Below the pieces are notes generated by a model, which did no database searches, was not told the origin of the DNA, and saw only the letters and a list, made by a program, of their open reading frames with translations. A stretch of DNA of 64,000 nucleotides from Halomonas faecis (lineage in GTDB: Bacteria > Pseudomonadota > Gammaproteobacteria > Pseudomonadales > Halomonadaceae), in NCBI RefSeq assembly GCF_010993975.1, contig NZ_JAACZO010000059.1, positions 1-64,000 on the forward strand, read 5' to 3'. Shown here one piece after another: positions 57,695 to 64,000 of the stretch. Each line of letters opens with the position of its first letter. The stretch's first letter is position 1. The translations under genes were made by a program, and so were the position numbers.

Positions 57695-58900
57695 ATGAAA
57701 AAGAGCGTATTGGCGATGGCGGTGGCAGCGTCCAGCGTGGCGTTTGCCGGCGCCGTGCAGGCAGAAGTGAAGGTGGGTTTCCTGGGCGGTTTCACCGGCG
57801 GCATCGAGAGTCTCACGCCGCCCATCTTCGACGGGGCCAAGCTGGCCGTTTCCCAGGTCAACGAGCAAGGGGGCATTCTGGGTGGCCAGGAACTGGTGAT
57901 GCCCAGCGGCGATACCACTTGCGGCGATGCCTCGGCGGCTTCGAACGCGGCGGACCGCATGGTCAACTCCGAGCAGGTGACGGCCATCGTGGGCGCCCTG
58001 TGTACCGGGGCGACCATCGCCGCGGCGAACAACGCGGCGATTCCCGGCGGCGTGGTGATGGTGTCGCCGGCCTCCACGGCGCCGGCGGTGTCCGAGCTGG
58101 AGGACAACGACCTCGTCTTCCGTACCGTGCCCTCCGATGCCTTCCAGGGCGAGATGCTGGCCAAACTGCTGATCGAAAAGGGCATCGACACGGTGGCGGT
58201 GACCTACGTCAACAATGATTATGGCCGCGGCCTGGCGGATTCCTTCGTCGCCACCTACGAAGCCGAAGGGGGCACCGTCGCCGAGAACCTGGCCCATGAG
58301 GACAATCGCGCCGACTACCGTTCCGAGCTGGGTTCCCTCTCGGCCACCGGCGCCGAGACCTTGGTGGTGCTGGCTTATGCCGATACGTCTGGCCAGACCG
58401 TGCTGCGCCAGGCCTACGAGAGCGGCATGTTCACCCAGTACGTGGGGGCCGACGGCATGGTCGGCGACAGCCTGGTGGGCGCCGTGGGCGACGACGTGCT
58501 CGAAGGCATGATCGCCACGCGGCCCGGCAGCCCCGATCTGCCCGGCACGCCGTTGTTCGAAGAGCAGGCACGTGCCGCCGAGATCGATCCCGAAGCGGTG
58601 TTCGCCGCCCAGGCTTACGATGCGGCCTTCCTGCTGGCCCTGGCCATCGAGCAGAACGGCAATGCCGAGCGCGAAGGGCTCTCCGAGGCGCTGCGCAGCG
58701 TGGCCAGCGAGCCCGGTGAGGTCATTCTGCCCGGTGAGTGGGAGAAGGCCGTGCAGCTGATCGCCGATGGCGAGGAGATCAACTACGAAGGGGCCTCCGG
58801 TCGCCACGAGTTCGACGAGAATGGCGACGTGCCCGGCGTGGTGGTCGAAATGGCCGTGGAAGGCGGCGAGTTCGTGCGCAAGGGGCAGCTGGATTTGTAA
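57695..58900 (+). CDS. livJ: Branched-chain amino acid ABC transporter, binding protein
   Basis: Periplasmic ligand-binding protein of 401 residues (type I, LivJ/LivK-like). The signal peptide ends VQA at about residue 22. EVKVGFLGGFTGGIESLTPP, the GDTTCGDASAASNAADRMV helix and IVGALCTGATIAAANN are typical of the family. It would serve the LivHMF system encoded on the opposite strand downstream; the true ligand could be another amino acid. The ATG at 57695 has GAGCGG upstream. A strong terminator follows. Confidence 0.87.
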   Translation: MKKSVLAMAVAASSVAFAGAVQAEVKVGFLGGFTGGIESLTPPIFDGAKLAVSQVNEQGGILGGQELVMPSGDTTCGDASAASNAADRMVNSEQVTAIVGALCTGATIAAANNAAIPGGVVMVSPASTAPAVSELEDNDLVFRTVPSDAFQGEMLAKLLIEKGIDTVAVTYVNNDYGRGLADSFVATYEAEGGTVAENLAHEDNRADYRSELGSLSATGAETLVVLAYADTSGQTVLRQAYESGMFTQYVGADGMVGDSLVGAVGDDVLEGMIATRPGSPDLPGTPLFEEQARAAEIDPEAVFAAQAYDAAFLLALAIEQNGNAEREGLSEALRSVASEPGEVILPGEWEKAVQLIADGEEINYEGASGRHEFDENGDVPGVVVEMAVEGGEFVRKGQLDL

Positions 58901-58930
58901 GCGTCACGCTGCCGCAGTGCACCAAATCGA

Positions 58931-58963
58931 ACCCCGGTGGGTCCGCCCCACCGGGGTTTTCTT
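58931..58963 (+). terminator. Intrinsic terminator after livJ
   Basis: ACCCCGGTGG (58931-58940) pairs with CCACCGGGGT (58948-58957) around a 7-base loop, followed by TTTCTT. Confidence 0.88.
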
Positions 58964-59122
58964 GTCTGATGTCATGGCCCGGCGATGAGGCGCTTGAATC
59001 TGCTGTGCGGTGCTGTAGGTTACAAGGCGCCTAGTGAATAACGATAAAACGGCTTCCCCTGACGGTGTGACCGGTCATCGGGCGCAGACCCGAGCCTCCA
59101 ATTCGAACAAGGAACGATACCC

Positions 59123-60916
59123 ATGATTTCACGCCGTCTCCACTTCGTCACAGCCAACCTGCAGGTCAAGATCCTGCTGCTCGTTCTCATGCCGTTGATC
59201 GTGTCTTCTTCTTGCCTGCTGCTGGTCGAGGGGTACGAACGCGTCCAGGCGAACGAAGCCCAGGTCGAACAGCAGCGCGACCTGTTGCTCGAGGCGCGCC
59301 AGCGTGGCGTGCGCAGCAACGTCGAGCTGGCCGTCTCCATGGTCGAACGGATTGCCGCCACGGTGCCCGATACCGAAGAGGCCCAGCAGCGCGCCATCGA
59401 GCTGCTCGAGAGCCTGCGTTTCGAGAACGACAACTACGTCTTTGCCTACCGGGCGGACGGCGAGATGCTGGTTCAGCCGGCCGCCCCCGATAGCGTGGGC
59501 ACCAATATGCTCGATGCCACCGATGCCAACGGCAAGCGGATGATCCGCGACATGGCGGAGCTCGCCGCCCAGGGCGGCGGTTACTACCAGTACGAGTGGC
59601 CGCATCCCGGCACCGGCGAGCCCGAGCCCAAGCACTCCTACGCGGATCGCGTCGAGGCGTGGGACTGGGTGATCGGCGCCGGCGTCTACGTCACCGACAT
59701 CGAAGCGGCGATGGTCGAGATCGAAGAGGCGGCCATGGATCAGCTCGTGACCTCTCTCATTCGGCTGTGGGCCGTGGGCACGGTGGCCAACCTGATCATC
59801 GCGGGGCTGGCCATGTGGCTGGCACGGCGCACCGTCAACCAGGTGCGCTACACGGCATCGACCATCAAGGAAATCGCCAGCGAAGTCGCGGCCGGCAAGG
59901 GCGATCTGACCCGGCGCCTGGCGGTGCGTAGCCGCGACGAGATCGGCGAGTTGGGCGAGCAGTTCAACGCCTTCCTGGCGCGCATGCAGGCGATGCTCGG
60001 CGATGTCCGCAACAGTGCCACTTCGGTGTACTACGCGGCCAACGACATCGCCCAGGGCAGCGAGGAGCTGGCCACCCGTACCGACCAGGCGGCAGCCAAC
60101 CTGCAGGAAACCTCATCGGCCATGGAGGAGATCACCTCCACCGTGGAGAATACCTCGACCCAGGCGCAGCAGGCGGATCAGCTGGTCGCCTCCACCGCCG
60201 ACGTGGCCCAGCAGGGGCAGTCGGCGATGCAGGAGGTGGAACGAACCATGGATGACATCAACCAGTCTTCGGCCAAGATCGGCGACATCGTGTCGATGAT
60301 CGACTCCATCGCCTTCCAGACCAACATACTGGCGCTCAATGCCTCGGTGGAGGCGGCGCGTGCCGGCGAACACGGTCGCGGCTTTGCGGTGGTGGCTCAG
60401 GAGGTTCGCAAGCTGGCCCAACGTTCGGCGGATGCGGCCCGCGACATCAAGGAACTGATCGAGTCGTCGGTATCCCAGGCGCAGGATGGGTCGCGCATCG
60501 TGCAGCGCGCTGGCGAAACCATGCGCGAGATTTTCGACAGCGTGAATCAGGTCACCGCGGTGATTTCCGAGATCAGCGCCGGTTCGCGGGAGCAGAGCGT
60601 CGGAATCGGCGAAGTCAACACGGCGGTCAGCCAGCTCGACACCATGACTCAGCAGAATGCCTCCATGGTCGAGCAGAGCTCGGGCACCGCGGCGCAGATG
60701 CGCCGCCAGGCCGAGCAGCTCAACGAGCTGATCAGCGGCTTCGTGCTGGGGGATGCCTCGGAAGGGCCGAATGCGGCACCGCGCGAGTCAGAGCCAGCGC
60801 CCGGTCTGCCGGCCCCGGCAGAGGCGCAGCGCGACCCCAAGCCGGAACCCCGGCCGCGCCAGGCCGAACGACAGGCGGCCGAGAGAGCGGAAGAACCCGA
60901 GTGGGAGACCTTCTGA
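59123..60916 (+). CDS. Methyl-accepting chemotaxis protein with Cache sensor
   Basis: Transmembrane chemoreceptor of 597 residues. Membrane segments lie near 15-35 and 205-228, enclosing a periplasmic single-Cache domain ([52 protein letters not shown]). A HAMP domain follows, then the signalling domain with the hairpin tip [20 protein letters not shown]. The C-terminus ends EWETF, close to the NWETF pentapeptide that docks CheR and CheB. The long Pro/Glu/Arg-rich linker (about 550-590) would act as the tether. It sits between livJ and livMHF, which suggests, but does not prove, that it senses the same ligand. Confidence 0.92.
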   Translation: MISRRLHFVTANLQVKILLLVLMPLIVSSSCLLLVEGYERVQANEAQVEQQRDLLLEARQRGVRSNVELAVSMVERIAATVPDTEEAQQRAIELLESLRFENDNYVFAYRADGEMLVQPAAPDSVGTNMLDATDANGKRMIRDMAELAAQGGGYYQYEWPHPGTGEPEPKHSYADRVEAWDWVIGAGVYVTDIEAAMVEIEEAAMDQLVTSLIRLWAVGTVANLIIAGLAMWLARRTVNQVRYTASTIKEIASEVAAGKGDLTRRLAVRSRDEIGELGEQFNAFLARMQAMLGDVRNSATSVYYAANDIAQGSEELATRTDQAAANLQETSSAMEEITSTVENTSTQAQQADQLVASTADVAQQGQSAMQEVERTMDDINQSSAKIGDIVSMIDSIAFQTNILALNASVEAARAGEHGRGFAVVAQEVRKLAQRSADAARDIKELIESSVSQAQDGSRIVQRAGETMREIFDSVNQVTAVISEISAGSREQSVGIGEVNTAVSQLDTMTQQNASMVEQSSGTAAQMRRQAEQLNELISGFVLGDASEGPNAAPRESEPAPGLPAPAEAQRDPKPEPRPRQAERQAAERAEEPEWETF

Positions 60917-60917
60917 G

Positions 60918-60953
60918 GCGAGCGGCCCGGGGTTTGCGCTCCGGGCCGCTCGC
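60918..60953. terminator. Hairpin between the chemoreceptor and livM
   Basis: GCGAGCGGCCCGG (60918-60930) and CCGGGCCGCTCGC (60941-60953) form a perfect 13-base stem around a 10-base loop between two convergent genes. There is no T-run on either side, so termination efficiency is uncertain. Confidence 0.55.
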
Positions 60954-60955
60954 AT

Positions 60956-62266
60956 TCAGTCGTGGTGCTTGACCTTCTCGGGCAGCAGCCCCTTGGGCGC
61001 GAAGCGCAGCACCAGGGTGATCAGCAGTCCGATGACGAAGACTCGCGCCTGTAGCGCCCGACTGTCCAGGTTGCCGGGCGCATCCCAGCCGAACATGGCC
61101 TGGCCGATGTCCACCGCGGAGTGCATCAGGAACAGCGCCAGGGGCTCGGACATGATCCAGATGATGTACACCGCCACGGCACCGAAGATCGTCCCCAGGT
61201 TGTTGCCGGGGCCGCCGAGGATGACCATCACCAGCACCAGGAAGGTGTGGTTGAGCGGCAGGTAGCCCTGCGGGTCGAACAGGCTGTTGAACGAGCCGAG
61301 CACGCCACCGCCGATACCCATCAGGATGCAGCCCAGTACGAAGATCTCCAGGCGCCGGCGGTTGATGTCCTTGCCCATGGCGGCGGCGGATGTCTCGTTG
61401 TCGCGAATGGCGCGGATCATGCGCCCCCAGGGAGCGTGGTAGGCGCGGTGCAGCAGGAAGAAGATGGCGGCAATGAGCACCGCGGTGAGCGACAGATAGA
61501 GCGCCCGAGCCAGGGTGAAGCCGACTTCTGCTGGCCCCGGCGTGGGCCAGGGTAGCGGTGAGACGGTGGCGGTGCCGCGGGTCAGCCACTCGGAATTCTT
61601 GAGGAAGGCCTTGATGATCTCGGCGATGCCCAGGGTGGCGATGGCCAGATAGTCGCTGCGCAGCCCCAGGCAGACCTTGCCGATGAAGTAGCCTATGCCG
61701 CCGGCCAGCGCGCCGCCGACGATCCAGCCCGTCCAGGCTGGCAGTCCAAGGCCGCCGATGAAGTCGACTCGGCTATGAATCTCTTCGGTGACGACACGCA
61801 GCTCGCTCATGACGACCAGGTAGAGCACCACGGCCAATGCAATGGTGATCAGCGTGCGCAGTTTGCGGGGTACGCCGAGACGGTCGAGCCGGCTCGTTGC
61901 GAAGACAGCGAGTATGGCCAATGCCAGGTAGAGCAGCCCAAGGCCGAGTTCGCCGGGTAGCTCGCTAGACCAGAAGGCCTCGTTGACGGGGACGCTGAAG
62001 AACATGGCCGAGAAGCCGCCCAGAGCGACGAAACCCATCACCCCGGCGTTGAACTGGCCGGCATAGCCCCACTGGATGGTCAGCCCCAGCGCCAGGATGG
62101 CGTAGCAGGCCGCTTCCACCAGCATGCGGGTGCTGTAGGCCGTGCCCATCGCGGCATAGACGCCCAGCACGGCCACCAGCAGGGCAACGAACAGTGTCAG
62201 TTCGCGCTTGGGTAGGCGCGACCGGGTGGCCACGAGGTCGGATCGTTGTTCGCGTTGCGTGCTCAT
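60956..62266 (-). CDS. livM: Branched-chain amino acid ABC permease LivM
   Basis: Integral membrane permease of about 436 residues with many hydrophobic helices. The cytoplasmic loop RAIRDNETSAAAMGKDINRRR is the ATPase-contact motif (EAA-like), followed by LFDPQGYLPL and FVLVMVILGGPGNNLGTIFG. The start at 62266 shares a base with the livH stop (TGATG); the longer open frame upstream overlaps livH and is rejected. With LivH it forms the membrane channel. Confidence 0.88.
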   Translation of the reverse strand: MSTQREQRSDLVATRSRLPKRELTLFVALLVAVLGVYAAMGTAYSTRMLVEAACYAILALGLTIQWGYAGQFNAGVMGFVALGGFSAMFFSVPVNEAFWSSELPGELGLGLLYLALAILAVFATSRLDRLGVPRKLRTLITIALAVVLYLVVMSELRVVTEEIHSRVDFIGGLGLPAWTGWIVGGALAGGIGYFIGKVCLGLRSDYLAIATLGIAEIIKAFLKNSEWLTRGTATVSPLPWPTPGPAEVGFTLARALYLSLTAVLIAAIFFLLHRAYHAPWGRMIRAIRDNETSAAAMGKDINRRRLEIFVLGCILMGIGGGVLGSFNSLFDPQGYLPLNHTFLVLVMVILGGPGNNLGTIFGAVAVYIIWIMSEPLALFLMHSAVDIGQAMFGWDAPGNLDSRALQARVFVIGLLITLVLRFAPKGLLPEKVKHHD

Positions 62267-63270
62267 CAGATCACCTTCCCCTTGAAGATGCCGGTGGGCC
62301 GCCATACCAGGATGGCCACCAGGATGAAGAAGGGCACCACGATCTTGTATTCGGTGCCGACGAAGGCGAGGTTGCCGCTCTGGGCGAGCCACTCGGGGAG
62401 ACTGTCACCGAAGGGGCGCAGCAGCACCGACCAGTTGAAGACGGCGAGGGTTTCGGCAAAGCCGACCATGAAGCCCCCGGCGATGGCGCCAAAGGGGTGC
62501 CCCACGCCGCCGACGATGGCCGCAGCGAAGATCGGTAGCAGGATGAAGAAACTGAGATCCGGCTTGAAGGTCACGTCCAGCGACAGCAGGGTGCCGGCAA
62601 TGGCGGCCAGCCCCCCGGCGATCACCCAGGTGACGGCCACGATCAGGTTGGTGTTGATGCCGGAAGCCTGGGCCAGGTCGGGGTTGTCGGACATGGCGCG
62701 CATCGCCTTGCCCAGTCGCGAGCGGGTGAGAAAGACGTGCAGCCCCACCACGGCGGCGATGGTCAGCACGAACAGAATGATCTGCGGCTCGGTGATGACG
62801 ATGGGCGCTCGCGCCCCTTCGAAGGGCAGGGCGAGGCGGAATATCTCCTTGCGGTCATCCACGTAGAGGCTCTGCCCGCTGGTGCCGGCGAACAGGCGGA
62901 TCAGGCCCTGCAGCATCAGCGTCACGCCCAGCGAGCCGATCACCATGACGATGGGCTTCACGCCGTGAGCGCGCAGCGGCTTGTAGAAGCTGCGGTCGAT
63001 GCCCACGGCGAGCGCGGCGGTGAGGGCCATGGCCAGGGGCAGCATCACCACGGCGGTGGGCAGTCCCACGGCGCTGCCCGCGGTAGGGAACAACGTGGTC
63101 AGCAGCAGTACCATGAAGGCGCCGAAGGTCATCATGTCGGCGTGGGCGAAGTGGGCGAAGCGCATGATGCTGAATACCAGTGTGACGCCCACCGCGCCGA
63201 TCGCGTAGATCGAACCGCTGACGCTGCCGGCGATCACCACGTTGTTGATGAAAAAGACGAGTTCGTTCAC
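62266..63270 (-). CDS. livH: Branched-chain amino acid ABC permease LivH
   Basis: Integral membrane permease, 334 residues, about eight hydrophobic segments. GSIYAIGAVGVTLVFSIMRFAHFAHADMM near the N-terminus, the loop RSRLGKAMRAMSDNPDLAQASGIN and the C-terminal AAAIVGGVGHPFGAIAGGFMVGFAETL are typical of LivH. It lies 29 bases after livF in the minus-strand direction and is probably in one operon with it. Confidence 0.9.
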   Translation of the reverse strand: MNELVFFINNVVIAGSVSGSIYAIGAVGVTLVFSIMRFAHFAHADMMTFGAFMVLLLTTLFPTAGSAVGLPTAVVMLPLAMALTAALAVGIDRSFYKPLRAHGVKPIVMVIGSLGVTLMLQGLIRLFAGTSGQSLYVDDRKEIFRLALPFEGARAPIVITEPQIILFVLTIAAVVGLHVFLTRSRLGKAMRAMSDNPDLAQASGINTNLIVAVTWVIAGGLAAIAGTLLSLDVTFKPDLSFFILLPIFAAAIVGGVGHPFGAIAGGFMVGFAETLAVFNWSVLLRPFGDSLPEWLAQSGNLAFVGTEYKIVVPFFILVAILVWRPTGIFKGKVI

Positions 63271-63299
63271 GACGTTCTCTCCAGAATTCGGCCCCGGGC

Positions 63300-64000
<701 letters not shown>

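Overview
The window is GC-rich, densely coded gammaproteobacterial DNA. The gene set fits a halophile of the Halomonadaceae (Halomonas type): many acidic proteins, periplasmic nitrate reductase with FNR sites, a CehA-like metallohydrolase, liv transport genes and a complete type I-E CRISPR-Cas locus. The family assignment is an inference from gene content and protein style, not from a marker gene.

Layout. 1-1050: the 3' end of an IS3-family element and a sulfotransferase. 1.1-14.7 kb: a catechol siderophore locus. A minus-strand operon makes and activates 2,3-dihydroxybenzoate (entC-entE-entB-entA-entD, joined by short start/stop overlaps). A divergent plus-strand operon encodes three NRPS proteins that together look like a VibF/VibH (vibriobactin) system split into pieces. 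A Fur-box-like double repeat lies between them. 14.7-15.3 kb: a ParDE-type toxin-antitoxin pair. 15.4-18.3 kb: znuCBA zinc uptake behind a Zur-box-like site, with a small His-rich membrane ORF in front of znuC. 18.4-22.9 kb: a secreted PHP/CehA metallohydrolase behind a TetR-type palindrome, a TspO protein, a RelBE-type pair and an aldo/keto reductase. 22.9-23.5 kb: an AT-richer gene-free stretch with an orphan terminator and an FNR site. 23.5-29.4 kb: napDAGHBC. 29.4-52.6 kb: a WYL-domain regulator, cas3, cas8e-cas11-cas7-cas5-cas6e-cas1-cas2, and an uninterrupted CRISPR array of about 215 repeats and 214 spacers. 52.7-57.5 kb: cytochrome b561 (perfect FNR site), a DUF4202 protein, a PhoD-type phosphatase, a C45-type peptidase and a dienelactone-hydrolase-like protein. 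57.7-64.0 kb: a branched-chain amino acid ABC system (livJ; livM, livH, partial livF) with a chemoreceptor between.

The most interesting signal is in the 187-base gap between cas3 and cas8e. On the minus strand lie two degenerate CRISPR repeats flanking a 20-nt spacer-like sequence. The first repeat keeps the Cas6e hairpin through compensatory base-pair changes and keeps an 8-nt crRNA-type handle (ATGAACCG). The second keeps the stem exactly. The 20-nt guide matches, 15 of 20, a site 36 bases beyond the first repeat, directly abutting the predicted cas8e -35 box. That site carries an AAG PAM, and two of the five mismatches fall at positions 6 and 12, which Cascade flips out of the duplex. I read this as a dedicated mini-CRISPR guide with which Cascade represses its own operon (CreR/CreA-like). 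It is an inference from sequence and needs RNA and repression data.

Other points: the array contains a copied seven-spacer block, one tandem spacer duplicate, one pair of near-identical spacers, two 33-nt spacers, and three repeats whose last base is not G, which bears on PAM choice during acquisition.
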